This document shows positions 37,753-47,372 of a stretch of DNA of 64,000 nucleotides, one piece after another; the first letter of the stretch is position 1, and the number at the start of each line of letters is the position of its first letter. The notes beneath the pieces are model-generated. The model worked only from the letters and a program-made list of their open reading frames with translations, did no database searches and was not told where the DNA came from. This stretch comes from Rhodanobacter sp. 7MK24 (lineage in GTDB: Bacteria; Pseudomonadota; Gammaproteobacteria; Xanthomonadales; Rhodanobacteraceae): the NCBI RefSeq assembly GCF_014842995.1, contig NZ_JACYXL010000007.1:122666-186665 (forward strand). The letters run 5' to 3'. The translations under genes and the position numbers were made by a program.

Positions 37753-39509
37753 TCCGGCCCGATCACCAGGTGCAACACCACGCCATGGCGCTGCGAATTG
37801 TCGATGGGCGTGCCGAGGTCCACCCGGACCATGCCTACGGGCGAACGCCAGCGCACACCGATGCCGGTGCCGAGCTTGGGCTGGAAATCCACGGCGTCGA
37901 AGGCGTTGCCGGCGTCGAGGAAAGTGGCGATACCCCAGTTGCGGGTGAAGTAGTGCTCCACCTCCGCGCTGGCGACGAACAGGTTGCTGCCGCCGAGCAC
38001 CCGGCCGTAGCTGTTTTCGGGGCCAATCGACTGGAAGCCATAACCGCGCACCGAGCGATCGCCGCCAGCGAAGAAACGCAACTGCGGCGGCAGCGCGGAG
38101 AAGTCGTCGGTCCAGGTCTTGCCGGCGCTGCCGCGCAGGATCAGGCGGTTGCGCTTTTTCGCACCGAACGCATGTATCCATTTCGCATCCGCGGTGAGCT
38201 GGCTGAAGCTGGCCGAGGAGAGCAGGTCACCCGCGGTGCTGCGCGCCGCGAAATTCAGCGACCAGCCGTCGTGCACGAAATCGTAGTTGTCCGCCTGTTT
38301 GCGCGACAGCGATGCCTCGGCGAACACCAGCGTGCTGCTGCCGTGCTCGATGCCAGGCGTATCGTCCGGTTCGTCGCTGCGCTTGCCCACGGTGAAGGTG
38401 CCGGACAGCGCATGCAGGCCCACGGTGCGCGTCCAGCCGTGCCAGAGCTGCGTTTCGTTGGCGACCAGCTCCAGCGTGCGCGATTGCGAAGTGTCGGTGT
38501 TCGCGTCGCGGTAGTTGGCGCCGAAGTCGAGGCTGCGCTGGTTGTCGCCGGGCAACGGTATGGAATACAGCGTGGACAGCGTTTTCAGCCGTTGCGCCAG
38601 TACCAGTTCGTTCTTCCATTTGTCGCCGCTGCGGTTCACCCAGCGCCGCTCCAGTCCGCCGCGCACACCGAAGCCGGTGTCGGTGCCGATGAACGGGCCG
38701 CCGGTGTAGATCGTACGCTTCGCCGGCGCCAGCTCGACCTTGACGTCGACCTTGCCGTCGGCCTTCTCGTCGACCTGCGGCAGCACGTTGACCACGGCGA
38801 AGTAGTCCGCACCGTTCAATGCCTGCTGCAACTGCAGCAGCTGGCTCTGGTCGAAATAGTCGCCCGGCTTGAACGGCACGTAGCGCTCGAGGAAGCCATC
38901 CTTGAACTGCGACCCTACGAAGTGCACCGCGCCGTAGCGATAGCGTCGACCGACCTGCCATGCGAGCCGGATCGCCGCCGTGTGTTGCGCCGTGTTCACT
39001 TCCACGCGATGCGTCGTCAGCCTCGCATCGAGGAAGCCGCTTGCGGTGAGCGTCGCCGACAATGCATCGCGTGCGGCGTCGTAGCTGGCATCGTCCAGTT
39101 GCCTGCCGCGCATGCGGGTCAAGGCACTGCGGGCGCGGCGGATCGAAGGCAGCGCGAGCGCTTCGGCATCCAGTTGCACATCCACCGAAGCGACCTTCAC
39201 CGGCTCGCCAGGGCGCACGTCCAGCGTCACCTTCCAGTCCTTGCCGACCTGCTGCAGTTGCGCCGTGATGTCCGCGTCGTAATAGCCGTAGGGTTCCAGT
39301 GCGGCCTTTGCCTGCGCAGGCGCCTGCGCGTACAGGCGGCGCACTTGCGCGTCGCTCACGTCGCGCCGCGCGTACTGCGACAGCCCTACCGATGCGCCGA
39401 TCGCCTGCTGCAGCGGTTCGTCCACGCCACGCACCACCAGTTGCACGCCAGCCTGCGCGAGTGTCGCGAACAGCAGCAGCGGCAGCGCAAACGGGATGAT
39501 GCGACGCAT
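37746..39509 (-). CDS. tamA: Translocation and assembly module subunit TamA (Omp85 family)
   Basis: Outer-membrane protein of 587 aa. A signal peptide (FALPLLLFATLAQA) is followed by about three POTRA domains (to about residue 255) and a C-terminal Omp85 barrel. FFAGGDRSVRGYGFQSIGP is the conserved loop-6 motif, and the last strand ends in HLVIGPDL. It pairs with TamB across the periplasm. The ATG at 39509 was chosen for the signal peptide; the frame is open to 39623. Confidence 0.95.
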   Translation of the reverse strand: MRRIIPFALPLLLFATLAQAGVQLVVRGVDEPLQQAIGASVGLSQYARRDVSDAQVRRLYAQAPAQAKAALEPYGYYDADITAQLQQVGKDWKVTLDVRPGEPVKVASVDVQLDAEALALPSIRRARSALTRMRGRQLDDASYDAARDALSATLTASGFLDARLTTHRVEVNTAQHTAAIRLAWQVGRRYRYGAVHFVGSQFKDGFLERYVPFKPGDYFDQSQLLQLQQALNGADYFAVVNVLPQVDEKADGKVDVKVELAPAKRTIYTGGPFIGTDTGFGVRGGLERRWVNRSGDKWKNELVLAQRLKTLSTLYSIPLPGDNQRSLDFGANYRDANTDTSQSRTLELVANETQLWHGWTRTVGLHALSGTFTVGKRSDEPDDTPGIEHGSSTLVFAEASLSRKQADNYDFVHDGWSLNFAARSTAGDLLSSASFSQLTADAKWIHAFGAKKRNRLILRGSAGKTWTDDFSALPPQLRFFAGGDRSVRGYGFQSIGPENSYGRVLGGSNLFVASAEVEHYFTRNWGIATFLDAGNAFDAVDFQPKLGTGIGVRWRSPVGMVRVDLGTPIDNSQRHGVVLHLVIGPDL

Positions 39510-39689
39510 GCGTGGGGATCCGTCCTCGATGGATGTAGTCGGGGACAGCTTAGCGAAGTGGCGTGGCGAGTGCGCCGGTGCAGGCTTCCCTGGAAACGGT
39601 ACCGACTGTGGTGCCGGTGCCATCTCGCCAGTATTGCCGGCATGCTTCTAGGTGGAAGCGGACATCCCGCGTTTCATCGGCTCCCACAC

Positions 39690-40124
39690 TTACTTCGCAA
39701 AACTCACGCTGCCTCGCACACCACGAGGGTCTGAGGGAAGGCAAATGGCCAAGGCACTCCTTGCTGGAGGGCGCGGGTCAGAGAAGTCGACAACGCTTAC
39801 GATCAAGCCATTCGGCCCCTCATAGACCGCCAAACCGCCGCTCCCAAGAGATAGAGATCGAATTAGGTATCTCTTGCTTGGCGCTTCACAACTAAGGCCA
39901 AGTGAAGGGCCAGTCGTGCTGTGGTCCAGTACGAATGTGTTGCTCTTCAACTCCCGTAGTGCTTGTGGATCACCGCACAAATCGAGAAAGTTCGCGGCGG
40001 GCACCCGGCTGTGCTTCGTACCCCAGTCCCGAATGGAAGCCGGCTGTAGCCAACCATCTTGGGAATGCACGAACTGGCTTGGCAAGAGAAGTGCAGCTCC
40101 AAGTATGAGCATCGGGCATTTCAT
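39690..40124 (-). CDS. Secreted protein of unknown function
   Basis: Protein of 144 aa with a signal peptide (KCPMLILGAALLLPSQFVHS, cut before QDGW). The mature domain has two or three cysteines (FLDLCGDP, LGLSCEAPS, AICLPSDP) and no motif I recognise. AGGTGG precedes the ATG at 40124. The sequence is more AT-rich than its tamA and SPFH neighbours, which may mean recent acquisition. Confidence 0.7.
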   Translation of the reverse strand: MKCPMLILGAALLLPSQFVHSQDGWLQPASIRDWGTKHSRVPAANFLDLCGDPQALRELKSNTFVLDHSTTGPSLGLSCEAPSKRYLIRSLSLGSGGLAVYEGPNGLIVSVVDFSDPRPPARSALAICLPSDPRGVRGSVSFAK

Positions 40125-40510
40125 GGTTGCCACCTTTTCAGATCGTTCATTCCGTCCATTCGCCTCCCTGGAATATGAGTCCGCTTTGTCGAAGCATGAC
40201 ATTCGGCCATGCCATGCCAGCTCAGTGGCAGTACGACGGCCCTGGCCACGCAGCGATGCCCCGCTTCTGTTCGACCGGCAGCATAGTGGCGTTCATGCGC
40301 CAGCGGCCGGTTTGCGTGGCCAACGGCGCCCCGGTTTGTAGAGCTCGGCCAGGAAACATGGAGCCTTGCCGAGGCGTGGACGCCAAGAACTTGCGCCTCG
40401 CGCTACCTCATAATCGGCGATGCGTATTGTCGGAATCGCCGGGTCGATCCAGCGTACCAGGGGCCGGGCCAGGGACAGGCGCACACCATCCATAACACGA
40501 GGGAATGACC
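40125..40510. other. 386-bp intergenic region without a supported gene
   Basis: Divergent region between the leftward secreted-protein gene and the rightward SPFH gene. I see no convincing frame, tRNA or repeat, so it presumably holds both promoters. Confidence 0.4.
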
Positions 40511-41356
40511 ATGGCACTGACGCGGCAAGTGATCTCGACTCTGCAGGACAACGGCACGGACATCATGGGGCCGGACGTGATGGCCTACCACTACCCGGAC
40601 GCGAGCATCATCTCCGGGAGTTTGTTGACGGTGGAGGCGAACCATTTCGCCGTGCTCAAGTCGCGTGGCGCAGTGCTCGGCGTCTACGACACTGGCCAGT
40701 ATCCGATCCAGACGCCCGACAAGCCGCTGCTCGGCGGCTTCGTCACCGGTTTCTTCGGCGGCAATTCGCCGTGGCAGTACGAGGTGCTCTATGTGAATCG
40801 CGCCAAGTTGCTGGTGCGCGCCAGCGGCGTGGCCACCTCGGCGGAGATGGCCGAGATGGTGTACCAGGTCGACTACTACATCCACGTCGACAGCAAGGAC
40901 GATGCGCTCAAGCTCACCACGCACATGCCGTTCAGCGGGCACTACATCAAGGCCGACGAGGTGGCCAGTTACGCCGCTCCGGTGGTCGAGCAGGCGATCA
41001 ACCAGGTCGTGCAGGTCACGCCGATGGAGAAGATCAACGAGCACATCCACGAAGTGGTCGAGCTGCTGAAGGAGCACATGAGCGCGTTCCTCTCGGTATT
41101 CGGCATCACCTTGAACGACGCCAAGGTGCTGATCCTGCCCAAGGACGACCGCATGCGTGAACTGATTTCGCTGCGCGCGTTCGGCTTGAGCGAGCTCGAT
41201 GCGGTGCGCTACTACACGGCGTTGAAGATGGCCGAGCGCGGCCTGGTCTCTGCGCCGAACATGGCGGTGGGCGCGCCGTTTTCGATTGGCGGCGCCACGA
41301 TGGGCACGTACCCGGTGCCCGATGGTCATGCATCGGTGACGCTGCCGAAGGGGTGA
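40511..41356 (+). CDS. SPFH-domain protein (virion-core/YdjI-like)
   Basis: Cytoplasmic or membrane-associated protein of 281 aa. The N-terminal two-thirds look like an SPFH (stomatin/flotillin) domain of the COG4260 'virion core' type: VEANHFAVLKSRGAVLGVYDTGQYPIQTPD, then QYEVLYVNRAKLLVRASG. A helical region follows (INEHIHEVVELLKEHMSAFL). No zinc ribbon is present. In other bacteria such proteins accompany membrane-stress systems such as PspA/LiaH, but no such gene is adjacent. ATG 40511 is preferred to 40505 because GAGGGA ends directly before 40505. Confidence 0.75.
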   Translation: MALTRQVISTLQDNGTDIMGPDVMAYHYPDASIISGSLLTVEANHFAVLKSRGAVLGVYDTGQYPIQTPDKPLLGGFVTGFFGGNSPWQYEVLYVNRAKLLVRASGVATSAEMAEMVYQVDYYIHVDSKDDALKLTTHMPFSGHYIKADEVASYAAPVVEQAINQVVQVTPMEKINEHIHEVVELLKEHMSAFLSVFGITLNDAKVLILPKDDRMRELISLRAFGLSELDAVRYYTALKMAERGLVSAPNMAVGAPFSIGGATMGTYPVPDGHASVTLPKG

Positions 41357-41365
41357 CGGCTGTCC

Positions 41366-41399
41366 ACGCACACCGCCCCCGCCGGGGCGCGGTGTGCGT
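41366..41399. other. Hairpin between the SPFH gene and its partner
   Basis: ACGCACACCGC (41366-41376) pairs with GCGGTGTGCGT (41389-41399), with further C/G pairing inside and a short loop. No T-run follows on the plus strand, so it may attenuate rather than end transcription. Confidence 0.55.
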
Positions 41400-41421
41400 C
41401 CACCGGATTGGAGATTGCACG

Positions 41422-41991
41422 ATGGAATTGAAGACGACGGAAAACCCGATCGAGACCGCGGACCCGGCCACGCAGGTGCTGTCGAACCTGTTCTACGGCT
41501 GGGGCTACAACTTCTATCGCAAGGAAAACCAGCTTCGCGCGGACGACCTGCTGATACGCGCCAAGGTCAGCGAGATGCTAGGCCAGATGCGCGCGCACCT
41601 GGCCGGATTGGAACGGGATTGGCGGCGCGAACACCTGCCCGCGCCGACGCGCGAACACCCGTTTCCCGATGCCGCGGCCATCGCCACGGCGCAGGCCTTG
41701 CAACGTGCGCAGCAGGGTCTGGAATCGCTGGAGACAAAGGTGCGCACGGCGCCGGTGCCGGAGATGGATCGGGTGACGCAGCGGCACGTCAACGAGCGTG
41801 ACGCACTCGAACGCCTCGCGGCGGTGGACGGCGATCTGGTGATGGCGGTGAAGTCGGTGTTCGATGCGGCGGCCGGCCTGCTTGATCCGGCCACGGCCGC
41901 CGGCGCGCTGTCCGCGATCCTCGCGCACTCGGGCGTCGATGCGCTGCTGGCGCGGCGTGCCGAGGTACTGTCGGTTGTCGCTGTGACCTGA
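41422..41991 (+). CDS. Hypothetical protein downstream of the SPFH gene
   Basis: Soluble protein of 189 aa, predicted mostly helical. The N terminus has an aromatic patch (VLSNLFYGWGYNFYRKENQLR), followed by heptad-like helices (ARLL- and ALQRAQQGLESLETKVR-type segments). No signal peptide or membrane helix. I do not recognise a family. GGAG precedes the ATG at 41422 by about 8 nt. Position 65 nt after the SPFH gene suggests co-transcription and a shared role. Confidence 0.75.
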   Translation: MELKTTENPIETADPATQVLSNLFYGWGYNFYRKENQLRADDLLIRAKVSEMLGQMRAHLAGLERDWRREHLPAPTREHPFPDAAAIATAQALQRAQQGLESLETKVRTAPVPEMDRVTQRHVNERDALERLAAVDGDLVMAVKSVFDAAAGLLDPATAAGALSAILAHSGVDALLARRAEVLSVVAVT

Positions 41992-42041
41992 CTTGCCGCT
42001 GCCTTTGTCACGATCGCGCGCTGTGACACGTCGTATGGCAC

Positions 42042-42506
42042 TCAGCCTGGCTGGATCGCATCGAAGTCCACCAGATCACTCTCTTCACCGCGTACATACA
42101 GTCGCTTGCGGCGGTGTGGATAGTCGCAGACGTCCTGTTCCAGCCGCTGGCCGGCCACCAGCAACACCAAGGGTGCATCGGTGGTGTTGGTGATGACGTG
42201 GGCGGGGCCGTTGCGCGCGAAGCCGAGGAAGTCGCCCGGGCCGATGTCGCGAGCCTGTTCGTCGATCAATGCGCGTCCGTGTCCGGCGAGTACGTAGACG
42301 AATTCTTCCTCGTACAGATGGCGGTGGTATTCGCTGGAATCGCGGCCGGGCGGCAACTCGATGCGATGCACGCCGAGCTGGGTCAGGCCGGTGACGTCGC
42401 CCAGCGACTTGCGCAGCCGCAGCGCATTCGGATTTAACGGATGCGGACGCGCTTCCGCCTCCATGGCTTCGATGTCGGCGGCGGCCAGCAAGGCAGGGTG
42501 TGGCAT
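42042..42506 (-). CDS. Cupin-domain protein
   Basis: Protein of 154 aa with a single cupin barrel. Motif 1 is visible as EYHRHLYEEEFVYVLAGHG, with His and Glu metal ligands. Motif 2 is GPGDFLGFARNGPAHVITN. It may bind a metal and an anionic or sugar ligand, but the reaction is unknown. GGGAGA precedes the ATG at 42506. It may be the last gene after the WrbA-like and DUF2069 genes (23-nt gap). Confidence 0.88.
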   Translation of the reverse strand: MPHPALLAAADIEAMEAEARPHPLNPNALRLRKSLGDVTGLTQLGVHRIELPPGRDSSEYHRHLYEEEFVYVLAGHGRALIDEQARDIGPGDFLGFARNGPAHVITNTTDAPLVLLVAGQRLEQDVCDYPHRRKRLYVRGEESDLVDFDAIQPG

Positions 42507-42529
42507 GCGGTTCTCCCGGAAGGTTGATA

Positions 42530-43500
<971 letters not shown>

Positions 43501-43528
43501 CTAGTGTAAGAGTTATGCAAGGCCCGAT

Positions 43529-43577
43529 CTTGCTCGTCATTCCTGCGCCTCCGGCCTTCGCCGGGATGACGAGCAAG
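43529..43577. repeat. GTCATTCC-type inverted repeat, third copy
   Basis: CTTGCTCGTCATTCC (43529-43543) pairs with GGGATGACGAGCAAG (43563-43577) with one G-T pair, around the CCGGCCTTCGCC core also seen at 27897-27971. It lies in the 254-bp divergent gap between the WrbA-like and YihY genes. Confidence 0.75.
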
Positions 43578-43727
43578 GAGCCCCATCGCTCCACCCGTTT
43601 GTCCAGGGCGTAGCAAAGCGGAGTCGAAGGGCAATGCCTTGCACAGGTGTTTCGACTTCGCGGAACTCTGTTCCGCTACGCTCGGTACGAACGGTTTCCG
43701 GTTTTTGATCAGGTTGGCAAGCCGCCC

Positions 43728-45047
43728 ATGCAACTGCGTTTCGACCGCGACCGCACGCACAGCTTCGGCCACTTCCTGTGGCAGCGCTTCGTCGACGACA
43801 AGTGCTTCGAGACAGCTGGAGCGCTGTCCTACACCACCTTGGTGTCGCTGGTGCCGCTGATGGTGGCGGCGCTGGCGATGTTCGCGGCGTTCCCGGTGTT
43901 CGCGCAGTCGCGCGACCTGCTGCTGGACTTCGTGTTCCGCAACTTCGTGCCGGCGGCGGGCCATCACATCCAGGACGCACTGCAGGGCTTCGCCGGCAAT
44001 GCCAGCCAGCTCACCGGCATCAGCATCCTGATGATGCTGTTCAGCGCGATCTCGATGATGGTCAGTATCGAAGACCGTTTGAACCGCATCTGGCGGGTGC
44101 AGCGGCCGCGCCGCTGGGCCGCGCGCCTGCTGTTGTACTGGGCGGCGCTGACGCTGGGGCCGGTGCTGGTGGGCGGCGGTATCGCGGCCAGTTCCTACCT
44201 GAGTGCGCAACCGCTGTTGCAGGGGTCGGCCACCGTCGCCGCGTCGTCCGCGCCGCTGCGCCAGGGAGCGGCGGCTGTCGCCGCATCGCCCGGTTTGGGC
44301 ACGCATGCGTTGCGGGTGGTGCCATTCGTGGCCACCTTCGTGTCCCTGTGGCTGATGTACGTGCTGGTGCCGAACCGCCGTGTGTCGCGGCGCGATGCCA
44401 CCGTGGGCGCGCTGGTCGCCGCGATCCTGTTCGAGTTCGCGCGCTGGGGGTTCCGTCTGTTCGTGCACGGGGCGCACACTTACCAGCAGATCTACGGCAA
44501 GGCGCTGGCGGCGATCCCGATCTTCCTGGTGTGGATCTATCTGTCATGGATCATCGTGATCCTCGGCGCCTCGATCGCCGCCTCGATCTCGGCGTACGAG
44601 TACGAGCCGCCAGCCGAGCGGCTGCCCGAGGGCGCGGAGTTCCTCGGGCTGATGGTGGTGCTCAAGCACTTCGTGGACGCGCAACGGCGGGGCGAAAGCG
44701 TGGATCCCGCGTCGATCTGCGCCAGCGAACCGCGGCTGCGCACCGCCTCGGCGGCGGTCTATGTCGACGACCTCGTGCGTGCTGGTCTGGTCCAGCGCAA
44801 CGAATCGGGCGGCTGGCTGCTCAGCCGCAGCCTGGACAGTGCCGATCTGCTGCGCGTATACCTGCACACCCGCTACCGCCTGCCCCTGCAGCCGACGCAG
44901 GAAGCGACGGCGTTGAACCTGCCGTTGCCGCCGGAGTTGCTGGCGATGCTAGACGAGCTTGCGACCGCGATGCGCTCGACCTTGGGCACGCCGCTCCTGC
45001 AAGTGTTTCCCGCAGCGCTTGCTGCTCCGGAGGAATCTTCACCATGA
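43728..45047 (+). CDS. YihY/virulence-factor BrkB family membrane protein
   Basis: Inner-membrane protein of 439 aa with about six helices. The YihY signature is clear (GALSYTTLVSLVPLMVAALAM near the N terminus, later FVHGAHTYQQIYGKALAAIPIFLVWIYLSW). The cytoplasmic C-terminal extension of about 130 residues contains a winged-helix-like region (LRTASAAVYVDDLVRAGLVQRN). It was formerly called RNase BN, which is incorrect; its function is unknown. The stop overlaps the start of the thioredoxin-like gene by 4 nt. Confidence 0.9.
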   Translation: MQLRFDRDRTHSFGHFLWQRFVDDKCFETAGALSYTTLVSLVPLMVAALAMFAAFPVFAQSRDLLLDFVFRNFVPAAGHHIQDALQGFAGNASQLTGISILMMLFSAISMMVSIEDRLNRIWRVQRPRRWAARLLLYWAALTLGPVLVGGGIAASSYLSAQPLLQGSATVAASSAPLRQGAAAVAASPGLGTHALRVVPFVATFVSLWLMYVLVPNRRVSRRDATVGALVAAILFEFARWGFRLFVHGAHTYQQIYGKALAAIPIFLVWIYLSWIIVILGASIAASISAYEYEPPAERLPEGAEFLGLMVVLKHFVDAQRRGESVDPASICASEPRLRTASAAVYVDDLVRAGLVQRNESGGWLLSRSLDSADLLRVYLHTRYRLPLQPTQEATALNLPLPPELLAMLDELATAMRSTLGTPLLQVFPAALAAPEESSP

Positions 45048-45520
45048 AACGACACGTCTGGCTTGCGGCACTGCTGCTACCGCTGGCGCTGGTGGGCACG
45101 ACGCGCGCCGCGATGCCTGCCCATCCGGCCATCCACGTCACCACGATGGACGGCAAGGCCTATGACCTGGCCGCCCAGCACGGGCATTGGGTGATCGTGA
45201 ATTTCTGGGCCACGTGGTGCGTGCCATGCATTGCCGAGATGCCGGTGCTTTCGCACTACGTGGCCTCGCACAAGAACGTGCGTGCCATCGGCCTCGCCTA
45301 CGAAGACAGCGAACCCGCCGACATCAAAGCATTCCTCGCCAAGCATCCAGTGGTCTACCCCATCGCGCAGGTCACGCTGGACAAGCCGGTCAAGGATTTC
45401 GACGAACCGCGCGGCCTGCCAACCACCTACCTGATCGCACCGGACGGCACAGTGGCGGCGCATTTCCTCGGCCCGATCGATGCCGCCAAGCTGGACGCGG
45501 CGATCAACAAGGCCAGGTGA
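45044..45520 (+). CDS. TlpA-like periplasmic thioredoxin-fold protein
   Basis: Protein of 158 aa with a signal peptide (cut near TRA-A, residue 22-23) and a TlpA/ResA domain. The redox motif is WCVPC (Cys59 and Cys62) in NFWATWCVPCIAEMP. The cis-Pro region is RGLPTTYLIAPDG. It would reduce disulfides in periplasmic partners, perhaps in cytochrome maturation. GGAGG precedes the ATG. It is translationally coupled to YihY upstream and to acylphosphatase downstream (TGATG). Confidence 0.92.
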   Translation: MKRHVWLAALLLPLALVGTTRAAMPAHPAIHVTTMDGKAYDLAAQHGHWVIVNFWATWCVPCIAEMPVLSHYVASHKNVRAIGLAYEDSEPADIKAFLAKHPVVYPIAQVTLDKPVKDFDEPRGLPTTYLIAPDGTVAAHFLGPIDAAKLDAAINKAR

Positions 45521-45786
45521 TGCCAGCAGCGCGCTTCCTCGTCCGTGGCCGCGTGCAGGGCGTGTGCTTTCGCGCCAGTACCCGCGAACAGGCTTTGGCG
45601 CTGGGTATCGAAGGCCATGCGGTCAACTTGCCCGACGGCGGTGTCCAAGTGCTGGCCGTCGGCAGTGCCGCCGCGCTCGATGCGCTGGAGCGCTGGCTGT
45701 GGCAAGGGCCGCCCGCGGCGCAGGTGGATGCGGTCGAGCGAATGGCCCTGCCCGAGCAGGCAGCGAACGGATTCCGCATCGCCTAG
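45520..45786 (+). CDS. acyP: Acylphosphatase
   Basis: Small enzyme of 88 aa that hydrolyses acyl phosphates. The catalytic Arg18 lies in GRVQGVCFRAST and Asn36 in AVNLPDGGVQV, both conserved. The usual GWVRN reads GHAVN here. The start overlaps the previous stop by one base. It converges with the PPK2 gene after only 14 nt and no clear hairpin is seen between them. Confidence 0.93.
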   Translation: MPAARFLVRGRVQGVCFRASTREQALALGIEGHAVNLPDGGVQVLAVGSAAALDALERWLWQGPPAAQVDAVERMALPEQAANGFRIA

Positions 45787-45800
45787 CAGGCGCCTGTTGG

Positions 45801-46565
45801 CTAGTACGTGTCCGGCACCCAGTGGGCCAGCTTGGTGACATGCTCCTTGCCGGGCTTGCCCTTCAACTTGGGCAGCTTTACGGGCGGAGTAACCTTGTCG
45901 TGCAGAGGCACCTGCTGCAGCAGGTGCCGGATCAGGTTGATGCGGCCGCGTTTCTGGTCGTTGAAGTCGGCCAAGAACCACGGGGCTTGGTCGCTGTGCG
46001 TGCATTCGATCATCGTGTCGCGCAGCCGCCCCATCTCGGCATATTTGTGCCGCGCCCGCAGATCCACCGGCGACAGCTTCCAGCGCTTCAGCGGATCGTT
46101 GGCACGATCGGCGAAGCGCTGTTCCTGTTCGGCCTGGTCCACCGTCAGCCAGTACTTCAGCAGGACGATGCCGTCGTCGACGAGCAGCTTCTCGAAAGCC
46201 GGCACCGCCTGCATGAAGGCCTCGTATTGTGCCTTGCTGCAGAAGCCCATCGCCGGCTCGACCACGGCGCGGTTGTACCAGCTGCGGTCGAACAGCACGA
46301 GCTCGCCGGCATTGGGCAGGTGAGGGACGTAACGCTGGAAGTACCACTGCGTGGCCTCGGTGTCGCTGGGCTTGGGCAGCGCCACGATGCGGCAGCCGCG
46401 GGTATCCAGTCTTTCGCTGATGGCCTTGATGGTGCCGCCCTTGCCGGCGGTGTCGCGTCCTTCGAAGATCACCAGCAGCCGCTTGCCGCTGCTGCGCAGC
46501 CCTTGCTGCAGCCGGGTCAATTCGATCTGGAGTTCCTCCAGGGTCTCGCGGTAGCGCTTGCCCAT
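45801..46565 (-). CDS. ppk2: Polyphosphate kinase 2 family protein
   Basis: Enzyme of 254 aa that transfers phosphate between polyphosphate and nucleotides. Walker A is EGRDTAGKGGT (about 35-45), Walker B is LFDRSWYNR, and the lid contains the RFADRANDPLKRWKLSPVD region. Single-domain PPK2s of this size are mostly class I (ADP or GDP phosphorylation), but class III (AMP and ADP) cannot be excluded by eye. It appears to be monocistronic. Confidence 0.93.
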   Translation of the reverse strand: MGKRYRETLEELQIELTRLQQGLRSSGKRLLVIFEGRDTAGKGGTIKAISERLDTRGCRIVALPKPSDTEATQWYFQRYVPHLPNAGELVLFDRSWYNRAVVEPAMGFCSKAQYEAFMQAVPAFEKLLVDDGIVLLKYWLTVDQAEQEQRFADRANDPLKRWKLSPVDLRARHKYAEMGRLRDTMIECTHSDQAPWFLADFNDQKRGRINLIRHLLQQVPLHDKVTPPVKLPKLKGKPGKEHVTKLAHWVPDTY

Positions 46566-46645
46566 GTCTGCTCCGCACGTTGTCGTGGCCGGAAAGACTA
46601 TACCTGCTGGGCATCAGGCGCCGCGTCCACTTGCGACCTGTTGCA

Positions 46646-47287
46646 TCACTGCGCAGCCACCGAGTCTGCTCCCAGCTCCATCAGCAGGCCGCGTTCACGG
46701 ACGATGCGTGCCAAATCGCCATGGGTACGGGCGCCGAGCTTTTCCATCAAGTTGGCACGATGGCGGTACAACGTCTTGTCGCTGATGCCAAGGTCGGCGG
46801 CGACGGCTTTGGGAGGGCGGTCGGAGAGCAAGCCGCGCAAGGTTTCGCGCTCGCGCGGTGTCAGGCGGACAGTGTGCGATGTCTGTACGGTGTTGGGCAG
46901 CAAGTCGCTGCTGAACACGATTTCCCCAGTGGCTGCGCGACGCAGCAAGGCAATCAGCTCTTCGGCCGCAACGGCCTTGGTCACGTAGCCCTGCGCGCCT
47001 TCCTCTATGGCTCGCAGCACCAGGCTGGGATCCTCGTGCATGCTCAGCAACACCACACGCATGCCGGGCACGGCGGCACGTAAACGCGGCAACAACGACA
47101 GACCGCTATCAGCGCCAAGGCTGAGGTCAAGCACGGCCAAGGCGGGTTGGTGACGACGAGCCATCTCCAGTGCCGATGCGGCGTTGCCGGCCTCGGCCAC
47201 CACCTCGAAGCCCTCCGTGCCGGCGATCAAGCTCTTGAATCCCGCGCGCACGATGGCGTGGTCGTCGATTAAAAGTATCCGCAGCAT
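46646..47287 (-). CDS. NarL/LuxR-type response regulator
   Basis: Protein of 213 aa with a receiver domain (acidic pair Asp8-Asp9, phospho-acceptor Asp54 in AVLDLSLG, switch Lys in YVTKA) and a C-terminal LuxR helix-turn-helix (LTPRERETLRGL, KAVAADLGISDKTLYRHRANLMEKL). It is divergent from the histidine kinase at 47373, with 85 nt between the starts. The two very probably form a pair, and the regulator may control that shared region. Target genes are unknown. Confidence 0.93.
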   Translation of the reverse strand: MLRILLIDDHAIVRAGFKSLIAGTEGFEVVAEAGNAASALEMARRHQPALAVLDLSLGADSGLSLLPRLRAAVPGMRVVLLSMHEDPSLVLRAIEEGAQGYVTKAVAAEELIALLRRAATGEIVFSSDLLPNTVQTSHTVRLTPRERETLRGLLSDRPPKAVAADLGISDKTLYRHRANLMEKLGARTHGDLARIVRERGLLMELGADSVAAQ

Positions 47288-47372
47288 GCATGCAGTTTGC
47301 CAGAGCCATTGCGTCGGCAGGGGCTGAAAAAATCGCAGTCCGGAAAGGAATGCGCGCTGCTAGGCTGGCCGG

